From positions 62,001-126,000 of the forward strand of contig JADLFW010000040.1 in NCBI GenBank assembly GCA_020849615.1: DNA of 64,000 nt. Direction: 5' to 3'. Position 1 is the stretch's first letter. Each line of letters begins with the position of its first letter. Source of the stretch: Phycisphaerales bacterium (GTDB taxonomy: Bacteria; Planctomycetota; Phycisphaerae; Phycisphaerales; UBA1924). The notes beneath the pieces were generated by a model that saw nothing but the letters and a program-made list of their open reading frames with translations, had not been told where the DNA came from and did no database searches. The position numbers and the translations under genes were made by a program. Below are positions 36,389 through 45,434 of the stretch, in pieces.

Positions 36389-37648
36389 ATGTCCACGATT
36401 ACCCAGGCGGGCCAGCATCGGTTGTCTTGGTTTGTCTTTGGACTGATGGCCAGCGTGACCTTTGTCGGCATTCTGTCCGAGCTGGTACCGTCGGGCGTTT
36501 TGCCGCAGATGACCGAGGGACTGGGAATCTCCGAAGCCCGGGTCGGCTCACTGGTCGGCGTCTATGCGATGGCTTCCGCTGTGTGCGCCATTCCGCTGGT
36601 CAGCGCGACCCTTGCGGTCAATCGCAAACGCCTGCTGATGCTGCTGCTGATCGGCTTCGCGGCCTCAAACATTGTCGTCGCGGTCTCCACATCCTATTCA
36701 GTCATCATCGCCTGCCGCGTCCTCGGCGGTATCGGCGCGGGCGTGATGTGGCCCATGATCGCCGCCTACGGCACTCGACTGGTCCCCGAGCACCTGCATG
36801 GCAAGGCCATCACCTTCATCATGTCCGGGAACACCTTGGGCATCGCTATCGGCATGCCCGCATTTACAACCATCGGCACCACGCTCGGCTGGCGGACCGA
36901 GTTCATGGTCCTGGGGATTCTCGTCGTCGTCATCGCCGTGCTGTCGCACTTCCTCCTGCCCTCCGTAGAAGGCGAGAAACTCAGCAAAAGCAACTCGCCC
37001 CTTGCCCTGCTGAAAATACCGTCGATATGGATCGTCCTGCTGCTCACCTTTCTGGGCGTCACGGCCCACTACGGCGCCTACACCTACATCTCTCTCATCG
37101 TCGAGTTGATCCAGTTCGCAGGCGGCATTGGCCTGGCGCTGCTGATCTTCGGCGTCGGCTCGGTCATCTCCGTCTTTGTGTCCGCGAAGTTCATCGACGC
37201 TCATCTGCGCCCTCTGATTGTCGTCATGCTCGTCATCGGCGGCGTCGCCATGGCCATGCTCCTTGCATTCCGCGGAACCCTTGGCCTCTCGCACGTCACG
37301 TTCTTCCTTTGGGGCCTGGCATTCGGCCCGCTGGTGACGATGTTCCAGACCGCCGTCAGCAAGCAGGTTCAGGAAGCCAAGGGCGTGGCCACGTCGGTGC
37401 AGTCCAGCGTCTTCAACCTCTCGATCATGATCGCCACCGGGCTGGGTGGGCTGCTGCTGACCAACTTCCCGGGAAGGCCCGGTGCCAGGAGCATCGTCTA
37501 CCTGTCGCTGGTCTGCTTTATCGCTTCCGCCATCGTCGCGTTCCTATCTAAGCGCACACTGCGCTCTTCACGAGCGTCAGTGCCGCACCATGAAGGAGAT
37601 AGCCATGAAGAAGTTCACCAACGCCCGGATTTACCGCCAGCACGATGA
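36389..37648 (+). CDS. MFS transporter
   Basis: A major-facilitator protein of 419 residues with 12 predicted membrane helices. It is like drug/arabinose-efflux permeases (LSELVPSGVLPQMTEGLGISEARVGSLVG in the first loop, CRVLGGIGAGVMWPM in helix 4). Its last ~15 codons overlap the start of the cytosine-deaminase gene by 44 bp, so it may handle the same substrate family, for example a pyrimidine or its product. The substrate is inferred only from context. Confidence 0.83.
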   Translation: MSTITQAGQHRLSWFVFGLMASVTFVGILSELVPSGVLPQMTEGLGISEARVGSLVGVYAMASAVCAIPLVSATLAVNRKRLLMLLLIGFAASNIVVAVSTSYSVIIACRVLGGIGAGVMWPMIAAYGTRLVPEHLHGKAITFIMSGNTLGIAIGMPAFTTIGTTLGWRTEFMVLGILVVVIAVLSHFLLPSVEGEKLSKSNSPLALLKIPSIWIVLLLTFLGVTAHYGAYTYISLIVELIQFAGGIGLALLIFGVGSVISVFVSAKFIDAHLRPLIVVMLVIGGVAMAMLLAFRGTLGLSHVTFFLWGLAFGPLVTMFQTAVSKQVQEAKGVATSVQSSVFNLSIMIATGLGGLLLTNFPGRPGARSIVYLSLVCFIASAIVAFLSKRTLRSSRASVPHHEGDSHEEVHQRPDLPPAR

Positions 37649-38864
37649 ACTCGCCGAGATACTGGTTGACAAGGGCGTGATCAAGCAGATCGGCAAGGGC
37701 CTGCCCAAAGCGGACACTGAGATCGACCTGGGCGGCCGTCTGGTGGTGCCGCCCTACGTCGATCCCCACCTGCACCTGGACTACGTCTACACGGGCGGCG
37801 GGAAGGCCGCCAAGAACACCACCGGCACGCTGTTCGAGGGCATCGAACGCTGGCACGAGGTCAAGAAGACCCAGACGCCCGAGGATGCCCGGGAGCGAGC
37901 ACTCAAGGGCATCGCGGAGGAGGTGTCAAAGGGTGTCCAGTTCATCCGCACCCACATTGACGTGGACGATCCCAAGTTGATCGGCCTGAAGGTGATGCTC
38001 GAACTCCGCGAGCAGCTCAAGGACAACGTCACCATCCAGATCGTCGCGTTCCCGCAGGAAGGCATGTACGCCTACAAGGGCGGTGACGAGATGATCGAGG
38101 AGGCGCTGAAGATGGGCGCCGACTGCGTCGGCGGCATCCCGCACTTCGAGTGGGCGCGAGAGTTCGGCGAGAAGTCCGTCCATCGCACCGTCGAGCTGGC
38201 GGCCAAGTACGGGAAACTGGTCGACGTGCACTGCGACGAGACCGACGACGTCATGAGCCGCCACGTCGAGTTGCTCAACGCCCTGGTGATGATGCAAGAC
38301 ATCGGCGTCCGTTCGACCGCCAGCCACACCTGCTCCTTCGGCTCGGCGAATGACTCCTGGGCCTTCCGCATGCTCGGGCTTTTCAAGAAGTCGGGAATGA
38401 ACTTCATCGCCAATCCAACGGAGAACGCCTACCTGCAGGGCCGACAGGACACTTACCCGAAGCGTCGCGGTCTCACCCGCGTGAAGGAGATGTGGGAGAG
38501 CGGCATCAACGTCTGCTTCGGCCAGGACTCCATCAACGACCCGTGGTACCCTGTCGGCAACGGCAACATGATGAACATCCTCGACAACGGCATCCACCTG
38601 GCGCACACGATGTCCTTCGACCAGCTGGACCGGTGCCTGGACCTGATCACCTCCAACGGCGCCAAGACGCTGCACCTGGAGGATCAGTACGGCATCGAAG
38701 CGGGCAAGCCGGCCAACTTCCTCGTGCTGAACGCCGAGACGCCGTTCGAGGCCGTGCGCCAGCGTGCCGACGTGCTGGCCTCGATCCGCAACGGCGAGTA
38801 CCTTTTCAAACGCCCCGAGCCGACTTACGACATCAAGCTGGACCTCTTCCGGAAGACCAAGTAG
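37605..38864 (+). CDS. codA: cytosine-deaminase-like amidohydrolase
   Basis: A metal-dependent amidohydrolase of 419 residues. It matches the cytosine deaminase branch in VDPHLHLDYVYTGG, the metal-binding VDVHCDETDD, STASHTCSFG and FGQDSINDPWYPVGNGNMM. Cytosine to uracil plus ammonia is the likely reaction, though related cyclic-amidine substrates are possible. A start at ATG 37605 fits the N-terminal fold. Confidence 0.82.
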   Translation: MKKFTNARIYRQHDELAEILVDKGVIKQIGKGLPKADTEIDLGGRLVVPPYVDPHLHLDYVYTGGGKAAKNTTGTLFEGIERWHEVKKTQTPEDARERALKGIAEEVSKGVQFIRTHIDVDDPKLIGLKVMLELREQLKDNVTIQIVAFPQEGMYAYKGGDEMIEEALKMGADCVGGIPHFEWAREFGEKSVHRTVELAAKYGKLVDVHCDETDDVMSRHVELLNALVMMQDIGVRSTASHTCSFGSANDSWAFRMLGLFKKSGMNFIANPTENAYLQGRQDTYPKRRGLTRVKEMWESGINVCFGQDSINDPWYPVGNGNMMNILDNGIHLAHTMSFDQLDRCLDLITSNGAKTLHLEDQYGIEAGKPANFLVLNAETPFEAVRQRADVLASIRNGEYLFKRPEPTYDIKLDLFRKTK

Positions 38865-38921
38865 AGCGTCGGCCAAGGGCGATTTAGCTCGCGCATCAAC
38901 AGTTCGAACTAGGAGACGCAC

Positions 38922-39710
38922 ATGAGTATCAACGGCAAGGTCGCACTCGTCACGGGCGCCGGCCAGGGCATCGGCCGCGCCATCGCGCTCCGGCTCTCCG
39001 CGGACGGGGCCAACATCGCCATCGTGGACATGAAGGAAGACAAGATGAAGGCCGTCGCGGACGAGGTGCGGAAGGTCGGGGGGGCAGGCCGCAAGGCGAC
39101 GACCTTCAAGGCCGACGTGACCAAGCGCGACGATGTGTTCGCCGCCGTGGACCACGCCGAGAAGGAGCACGGCGGCTTCGACATCATGGTCAACAACGCC
39201 GGTATCGCCTCGATCCAGCCAATCTCCGAGGTGACGTCCGAAGAACTCGACAAGATCCTGAAGGTCAACGTCGCGGGCGTGCTCTGGGGCATCCAGGCCG
39301 CGGCCAAGAAGTTCAAGGACCGCAAGCAGAAGGGCAAGATCATCAGCGCCTCGTCCATCGCGGGCCATGAGGGCTTCCCGCTGCTGGGCGTCTACTCGGC
39401 GACCAAGTTCGCGGTCCGCGCCCTGACGCAGGCCGCGGCCAAGGAGTTCGCCTCCGCGGGCATCACGGTGAACGCCTATTGCCCCGGGGTGGTCGGCACC
39501 GACATGTGGGTCGAGATCGACAGGCGCATGGCCGAGATCACGGGCGCGAAGATCGGCGAGAACTACGACAAGTTTGTCGGCGGCATCGCGCTCGGCCGGG
39601 CGCAGACGCCCGAAGATGTCGCGGCGTTTGTCTCCTACCTCGCCGGACCCGATTCGGACTACATGACCGGGCAGGCGCCCATGATCGACGGCGGCCTCGT
39701 CTATCGGTGA
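38922..39710 (+). CDS. short-chain dehydrogenase, acetoin/butanediol-dehydrogenase type
   Basis: A 262-residue NAD(P)-dependent SDR with [13 protein letters not shown] at the cofactor site, NNAG, catalytic Ser in [12 protein letters not shown] and Y-x3-K in VYSATKFAV. Overall similarity is to diacetyl/acetoin reductases and 2,3-butanediol dehydrogenases. GGAGACGC precedes ATG 38922. Its first ~130 bases are duplicated at 36.16 kb. Confidence 0.87.
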   Translation: MSINGKVALVTGAGQGIGRAIALRLSADGANIAIVDMKEDKMKAVADEVRKVGGAGRKATTFKADVTKRDDVFAAVDHAEKEHGGFDIMVNNAGIASIQPISEVTSEELDKILKVNVAGVLWGIQAAAKKFKDRKQKGKIISASSIAGHEGFPLLGVYSATKFAVRALTQAAAKEFASAGITVNAYCPGVVGTDMWVEIDRRMAEITGAKIGENYDKFVGGIALGRAQTPEDVAAFVSYLAGPDSDYMTGQAPMIDGGLVYR

Positions 39711-39785
39711 TGGGCATCAGGTGTGGGGCGGTCGTGCGTGGGGATCTGGACACGCGCACACGCTCCCTCTATCAAGGAGGGCCGA

Positions 39786-40682
39786 ATGAAACGAGCTTCT
39801 TACCTATTGGCTTTCGCAGGCATGACAATGGTCTTGCTTCCCGTGGCGGCCTATGGGCAGAGCGACGCTCCGAGACTTGAAACGGAGGTCCGCAAGCACA
39901 GCACCGCCGTCGAGCAGAAGCTGATCGCCTGGCGCCGGGACATTCATCAGCACCCGGAGCTCGGCGACCAGGAGGTCCGCACCTCCGGCATCGTTGCGGA
40001 ACATCTGCGCGGCCTAGGCCTGGAAGTCCGGACCGACGTCGCCCGCACGGGCGTTGTCGGAATTCTGCGGGGTGCAAAGCCCGGTCGCACGGTGGCCCTG
40101 CGCGCCGACATGGATGCGCTCCCGGTCCAGGAACCCGAGGGATTGCCCTTCGCGTCGAAGGTGACGGCGGATTACTTCGGGCAAAGACTTCCCGTCATGC
40201 ACGCGTGTGGACACGACGCACACACCGCCATGCTCATGGCCTGCGCGGAAGTGCTCGCCGGGCTGAAGGACGAGCTTTCGGGCACCGTGATGTTCATCTT
40301 CCAACCCGCCGAGGAGGGTTCGAGCGTGGTAGCGCCCGCCGACGTCAAGAGCTGGGGGGCCAAGCTGATGCTCGAGGAGGGAATCTTCAAAGACATCAAG
40401 CCCGACGCCGTTTTCGGGCTTCACGTCATGCCCGGCCCATCCGGTTCGATCTCGTATCGCAAAGGAGCGACAACGGCGAGCAGCGACACGCTTGAGATCA
40501 CCATCACCGGGAAGCAGGGCCACGGCGGTATGCCGTGGAATATAGTGGACCCCATTACTACGTCGGCCCTGGTGATCTCGGGCCTGCAAACGGTGGTGAG
40601 CCGGCGCGCCAACCTGCCCGAGTCGCCGCTTCGCCGCGAACGTCCCCTTCGACGACCGCGTCTGTCAGCAGGCGGACGTTGA
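39786..40682 (+). pseudogene. M20-family amidohydrolase, 3'-truncated
   Basis: Signal peptide (residues 1-25), then an M20 peptidase/amidohydrolase with RRDIHQHPELGDQEVRTS, ALRADMDALPVQE, HACGHDAHTAML and FQPAEEGSS. It breaks off inside the dimerisation domain after VVSRRANLPES, at about 40618. From there the reading continues out of frame into an unrelated gene. A normal member has about 430 residues; this has 298, so the catalytic C-terminal part is missing. An AGGAGG box is intact. Confidence 0.82.
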
Positions 40683-41724
40683 CGACCTCAAGCTCCCGCT
40701 CGTCCGCTCGTACCTCAAGGAGATCGGGAGCGCCCTGTACGAGCCGTCGGCACGAATGGAGCTGAGTGAACTCGGCAGACGCATGGCGATTGTCGATGGG
40801 GCCGATGAGTACATCAAGCCACGCAACGTGGGCCTCATGTTCTTCCACGATTCGCCCGAGTCGTGGTTTCCCGGCACCCAGATCGATATCGCGGAGTTCC
40901 CCACCGGTCCTGCGGGCAAGACCATCCAGGAGAAGGTCTTCCGTGGCCCTCTCCAACGGCAGCTCCGCGACGCGCTCGCGTATCTCAAGAACTCCGTCAT
41001 TGAAGAGCGCGTGACCAAGGTGCGCGGCGTCGCCGAGGCCCAGCGGGTTTTTAACTATCCCTACGAGGCTGTCGAGGAGGCCCTTGTCAACGCGGTCTAT
41101 CACCGCAGCTACGAGGAGCGGAATCCGGTCGAGGTCCAGATCCACCCGGACAAGATCGCGATTCTGAGCTATCCCGGCCCGGATGCATCGATCCGACCCG
41201 CCGACCTGAACGCGGGTCAGATTGTACCGAGGAGGTACCGGAACCGACGCATCGGCGAGTTCCTGAAGGAGCTCAAGCTCACCGAAGGACGAGGGACGGG
41301 GATCCCCGCCATACGCGGCGTGATGAAGCAGAACGGCAATCCCAAGCCGACTTTCAAGACTGACTCGAAGAGGACGTACTTTCTCACAGAGCTGCCTATC
41401 AGAGCGGACTTCGCCAAGAGAGAGGCCAAAGACAGGGCCCAAGTCGAGGCCCAAGTGAAGGCCCAAGTGGGGGCCCAAGACCTCTCGCAGACCGAGTTCC
41501 GTATCCTCGATGCCCTCAAGCCGGGCCCCAAGAGCGTCTCCGAGCTCTCCTCCGCCCTCGGCTACAAGTCGCTCGTCGGAGGCTTCAAACAAGCCCTCCG
41601 CAAACTCGAAGCTCTGAAAGCGATCGCTCTGACCATCCCGGACAAGCCCAGGAGTCAGCACCAGAAGCGAGTTCTCACTGAAACTGGCAAACGATTGCAC
41701 AAACAGGGGCGCCGTCGCCAATGA
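40618..41724 (+). pseudogene. 5'-truncated AlbA_2-type ATP-binding protein (putative transcriptional regulator/helicase family)
   Basis: The frame reads back from the stop to the junction with the M20 gene, beginning RRFAANVPFDDRVCQQADV. It continues through IVDGADEYIKPRNVGLMFF, FNYPYEAVEEALVNAVYHRSYE and RNRRIGEFLKELKLTEGRGTGIP. These belong to proteins with an N-terminal AlbA_2 domain followed by a divergent GHKL ATPase, but the AlbA_2 domain is missing. A C-terminal winged-helix-like region follows. ATG 40756 could still give a 322-residue product. Confidence 0.75.
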
Positions 41725-41741
41725 GGGAGATGGCCAAGTGC

Positions 41742-42437
41742 TCATGACCTTGCTCCCTCCTCTTGGATGCCACAGCCAGGCGCCTCCTGAAGACCGAGAT
41801 CACGCTCCTCGCCACCGGATTCTGCTCCGAACGGCCGGACGACCTCGCGACGCAGCCCAAGAGCCTCATAGGTGAGCTTGTCGAATCCCGCGGTTCTTCG
41901 GACGCGGTTCATGGCCCTCAGAATGTTGAGCAGTTGCCTTCGCACCGGGGCGTAGGGTTCGAAGGGGAGGTTCCAGAGCTCCTTCGCGAGTACGCCACGT
42001 TGGCGGTGTGTGGCGAGTTCGACGAACTGGGCCTTGAGTTCGAGGTATCGTCGCTGATCGATCCGGACATGGGGATGGCCCCCTCGAAAGCTCATCGAGT
42101 ATCCGGCGTATCTGACCGGCACCCGCCGGGCATCGCGGAGCTGGTTCTTCTCGCGCTCGAAGAACTCGTGCGTGCCGTGCGTGGCCAGGAGCACGAAGAA
42201 TCGCTCGTGCCGGAGGTACTGGAGGTTCGCGAGCCCCGCCCGCTTGCGGCGGGCCCGCGCCCACTTGGAAATGTCGATGCCGTAGCGGGCGATGAGCTTG
42301 CGGTCGACCGCGGACGGTTCCTTCCCGTCCGGGATTCTCCCGGTGACGTAGAACCAGTAGCCGTGCCCCAGATACGAGACGGCAAGCTGCTGCACGAACC
42401 CCGAGAGGCTCGTCGCGACGCACCTGTACTCCCCCAT
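41742..42437 (-). CDS. conserved-looking basic protein of unknown function, RNA-element associated
   Basis: A 231-residue, Arg/Lys- and Tyr-rich protein starting MGEYRCVATSLSGFVQQLAV. Notable segments are YLGHGYWFYVTGRIPDGKEP, YGIDISKWARARRKRAGLANLQYL, FFVLLATHGTHEFFERE, YSMSFRGGHPHVRID and FEPYAPVRRQLLNILRAMNR. I recognise no named family. The basic, aromatic composition would suit nucleic-acid binding. The frame is open 147 bases further upstream, but ATG 42437 is preferred because protein-like composition begins there and that upstream part is hairpin-rich. The apparently non-coding structured region directly precedes it on the same strand, without a Shine-Dalgarno. Confidence 0.7.
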   Translation of the reverse strand: MGEYRCVATSLSGFVQQLAVSYLGHGYWFYVTGRIPDGKEPSAVDRKLIARYGIDISKWARARRKRAGLANLQYLRHERFFVLLATHGTHEFFEREKNQLRDARRVPVRYAGYSMSFRGGHPHVRIDQRRYLELKAQFVELATHRQRGVLAKELWNLPFEPYAPVRRQLLNILRAMNRVRRTAGFDKLTYEALGLRREVVRPFGAESGGEERDLGLQEAPGCGIQEEGARS

Positions 42438-42456
42438 GGTCCGCGTTATGCCGCAT
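42433..42456 (-). repeat. 24-bp imperfect direct repeat, copy at ORF start
   Basis: Matches 43822-43845 in 21 of 24 positions, with the central CCGCGTTATGCC identical. This copy contains the ATG of the downstream ORF; the other copy contains a matching CAT/ATG in a hairpin. Together they bracket 1.39 kb. Confidence 0.7.
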
Positions 42457-44144
42457 GACCGCTCCGCCGTCACGCCAAAGACGTCGGTTGTTTGGGGCAC
42501 AACCGACAAAGCCGCGAACCGTCTAGGAATCCTCGCGACGAGCGGTAGCTCGCGACGTTCGAACACCGTCGCGGAGCCCGCCAATCTGCGGCCGTTGCCG
42601 CGAAACCTGCGCGTTCACCTTCGCTGCACGCACCTCCTTCGCGGCACTACCGCGGGACGGCCGCTGGTTTCCCAGATCGGCCGTCCCCAATCCATAGCGG
42701 TAGCGCCGCTGATAACCTGCCGATGCACGGCGGTGTACCCAGGGCACACCTCGCCCGTGCATCGTCGTTCCGCCGCCACACCTGCCCCGCTCTCCCGAGC
42801 GGGACCGTTCTGGCCGCAGCACTTTCTTCCCAAGAGCCGGGAGGGGCGGGGGACCACGAGTCCCCCGCCCCTTGCATCCCGGCAAGCAGTTCCGAACACG
42901 AATCACCCGTCGGCCCTTTCGTCGTCCCCGGACCGCTCACGCGGTCCACGCCCGGCACCACCCGTCAGCGTGTGGGGAACGGGTCGCGACTGCCTTGCCG
43001 CGAACACCGCCCGGCTCCCGCCGGCTTTCTACTCGGGCCACACTCCCTCTCTGCGGGGTTTGAAGCACCCGGATGTCGCCATCCGGGCACCGGGTACCAC
43101 CCCGGCGCCCGCAGAGATTCCCGCGTTAGTGAGACTCGTCGCGCGTTCGGTCACGTCGGTAGAGGGTGATACCCCTCGGGCCGGCTGTCGCCTCCACGGG
43201 TCTCCCGACCCGTGCGTGTTTGCGGCCGCTCGCGAGCGGCCGATTTCCGGGGACAGAAACCAGAAGCTTCCCCGTACCCGTCGACAGCGGTCTTTCCCGG
43301 TTCGGTACCGTCTCCGAACGCGCTTACCGGCAAGGGCTCGTCGCCCCTTTCATGGTTGAGCTTTTCATCGTCGGGCGTTTCGCCCGATCGCCGAGCCTGA
43401 TGAGGGCCCGGTCGTCGCTGTCGCCAGCGACGAACTCCCCACGCCGGACAGGTTGAAGTGGCCGCTCCCTTCCGGGAGTATTGGCCCGTCATCCCCCTGT
43501 GCGGGATTTTCACCCGCTTCGAGCATCACGGCCTCAGAAAGTTCTGAGGTTTTTCCGCGTCGCCCGGTCTCGACCGCGGCGACGCATCGGATAGAACACA
43601 CGGATTACCGCCACGACATCCTGTCGCGGGTTTACTCGTGTGAGCCTCCGTCGAGCTGGACGAGCCACTCTCATGGCAATCCAGCTCTACGGGTGCGGGG
43701 CGTGTCGGTTGGTATCTCCGACCCCTTAGCCTGGTTGGTGGCCAGGTTTACCGGGTGCCCCGCCGCCGTTCGGACCGCCTCAAGCACGCGTTGAACGTGA
43801 ATCGACGACCATGGGACTGCTCCCATGCGCCGCGTTATGCCACATCGGTGCCAGGGCTCAATGGAAATCCCTTTCGCGGGGCGTCGCGAATGGGAGGCTG
43901 GGGATTTCTTCCCCTCAGGCTCAGAACCGATCCGGCACCGGGGGGGCCGGCCAGCTTGGGCTGCCGGCTTCTGGCCGCCGCATCGGGGCCACTCTGGGGT
44001 GAGCCCCGACGACGACGTCCGAATCCGGCACGCGACCTTCGCGCGTATGCTCGGCTTTCGCTGACGAGCGACGCGCCAGACTCCCGAACGTCTACGACTG
44101 GTTTGGTTCTCGCCGCTGACCGCGAACGCGTTGGACGTTCAGCA
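42438..44144 (-). ncRNA. candidate giant structured RNA (undetermined ends)
   Basis: No reading frame here looks like a protein, but the stretch is packed with strong hairpins. On the minus strand seven close with GNRA loops: 42664 (GAAA), 42786 (GGGA), 42930 (GTGA), 43011 (GGGA), 43068 (GCGA), 43195 (GGGA) and 43465 (GGAA). On the plus strand these loops would be pyrimidine-rich, so the RNA reads toward the ORF at 42437. Other elements are a 12-bp stem (42843-42854 with 42860-42871), a three-way junction (43049-43116), nested stems at 42654-42687, 42722-42763 and 43653-43687, and 9-bp and 8-bp stems at 42483-42507 and 43557-43585. The core is 42.45-43.85 kb and may extend to 44.14 kb. Class unknown; a divergent group II intron relic is the main alternative. 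Confidence 0.65.
43822..43845 (-). repeat. 24-bp imperfect direct repeat, upstream copy
   Basis: Partner of the copy at 42433-42456. On the minus strand it reads into a 6-bp hairpin (43811-43826, loop GCAG) that includes the ATG-like triplet. It may mark the 5' end of the structured RNA or a boundary of a small mobile unit. Confidence 0.65.
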
Positions 44145-45173
44145 TCACCCGGAAGAGCACCTCGCACCAACCAGCTCTTCGACCTCAAGAACCCGCCCGC
44201 CATCCGCGGTCCACTGTTGCACGCCCACGTGATACTCGAATATGTGCACCTGTCGCTTGTCGTCGTCGAGTGCATCGGTCACTACGCACAAACGGTATTG
44301 GTCCCGCGTGGCACGGGCTGTCATGCATGCTCTCTCGCTCGGAGTCAGTTCGCACACGATTCCTGAGCTCGAACAGCCCTTCACTTCCAGGAGCAGTTCC
44401 TCCCCACTCCGGGCAGCTCGTGGTTTGGCTAGGAAGTCATACCCCAAGCCCATCTTGCGTGACCTGTCCTCCAGTTCCCAGTCGGCCTCGAAGCGACGCC
44501 GGATTGCGCTCATCGCGGCATGCTCGACCTCGATTCGTTTCGCCGGGTCTGGCTGTCGTCCGGGCTTGTCGCTACCAGTGCGGCGCCCTTGTTTTGGTGC
44601 CGGACCATCAGACTTCGCGCCCAATCGTGTCTCGACTTCTCGGAGAAACGGCAGTCCTCGATCGTCCATGAAGCGGACGTTCGACTGTCCCATGCCCCAA
44701 GGAACTTCGGGCTTACGACAGTCTGGGACCGGGTAGAGCCGTCGGTTATCGAGCGGAATCAGGTGAGCATTCTTCGCGTCCACGACGATGTTGTAGTTGT
44801 TCCTCGATTCCAGATCGGGGCTGGGGTGCCGCCTGCCTTCCATGCTTCGGTAGATAGTGGCATCGTCATACCACCCCACGATGAACCGCCCGCCCTTCGG
44901 ATGTGTTGCGGTCCAGAACACACGTACTCCCTTCACCGACTCTGCCCCGCTGGGTGCCCCGAGTTTCTCGATCGCGATCGTGAAGTGCGGCGCATTCGCG
45001 ACGTACCCGTAGATGCGTCCTCGGTACGGCAGGAAGTTGTGGATCTCAAAGCCAGTGCCGTGCTGTGCTATCCAGCTTCCGCCGTTGAATGGCGGATCCG
45101 CTTTGACGTTGCCCCGGTATTCCCTCATCCACGCCGTGTTGCAGAACAGAACCGCCGGAGCTTGTTTCGACAT
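44145..45173 (-). CDS. DUF3883 domain protein, putative PD-(D/E)xK nuclease-like
   Basis: A 342-residue protein. The C-terminal ~120 residues fit DUF3883: VEHAAMSAIRRRFEADWELEDRSRKMGLGYDFLA, ELLLEVKGCSSSGIVCELTPSERACMTA, and YRLCVVTDALDD. The D...ExK pattern of restriction-type nucleases is present (GYDF and EVK). The N-terminal ~150 residues (VLFCNTAWMREYRG, GWYDDATIYRS) form an unassigned domain that could be a recognition module. AAGGAAG precedes ATG 45173. Its position near the integrase suggests a defence role, inferred only. Confidence 0.7.
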   Translation of the reverse strand: MSKQAPAVLFCNTAWMREYRGNVKADPPFNGGSWIAQHGTGFEIHNFLPYRGRIYGYVANAPHFTIAIEKLGAPSGAESVKGVRVFWTATHPKGGRFIVGWYDDATIYRSMEGRRHPSPDLESRNNYNIVVDAKNAHLIPLDNRRLYPVPDCRKPEVPWGMGQSNVRFMDDRGLPFLREVETRLGAKSDGPAPKQGRRTGSDKPGRQPDPAKRIEVEHAAMSAIRRRFEADWELEDRSRKMGLGYDFLAKPRAARSGEELLLEVKGCSSSGIVCELTPSERACMTARATRDQYRLCVVTDALDDDKRQVHIFEYHVGVQQWTADGGRVLEVEELVGARCSSG

Positions 45174-45387
45174 TTCGACTTCCTTCGGCCCGGGCTCGCG
45201 CGGCAATGGCCGGTCCCATTCCGTGCCCCCCGTGTACGAGCACTCGACCGTCAGGCCCCTGGTGGCGCTGGACCTCTTCGGGGGCATCAATCTGGAGCGA
45301 TCCGCTTTGATCAAGCTCGACCGGGAGGACAGTAGGAATGACCGTGCCACCCCCCGTTCGTGTCACGATAATTTCGGACCCTCGGCC

Positions 45388-45415
45388 TTGACGTGTCAGC
45401 AAACGTGTTTACACT
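45388..45415 (+). promoter_or_regulatory. promoter/operator of the XRE-ImmA pair
   Basis: TTGACG, a 16-bp spacer and TACACT lie 20 bp before the XRE gene's ATG. The spacer carries two ACGTGT half-sites 12 bp apart, suitable for binding by the XRE repressor. A near copy in inverted orientation lies behind the pair. Confidence 0.6.
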
Positions 45416-45434
45416 TTGGGGAAGGAGCCCGTCG

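Noticed and set aside
42436-43359. Long plus-strand reading frame across the structured region
   Set aside because: Its composition is low-complexity Pro/Arg/Ser without a protein-like pattern. It exists because hairpin-rich GC DNA has few stops.
42441-43845. Integron attC sites suggested by the GTTATGCC-type repeats
   Set aside because: Neither copy has a partner of the RYYYAAC kind at the spacing needed for an attC site, and no integron integrase is present.
41742-44144. Complete group II intron
   Set aside because: The ORF has no reverse-transcriptase motifs. No convincing domain V is seen after the ORF or elsewhere, and the ends lack GTGYG. A decayed relative cannot be excluded.
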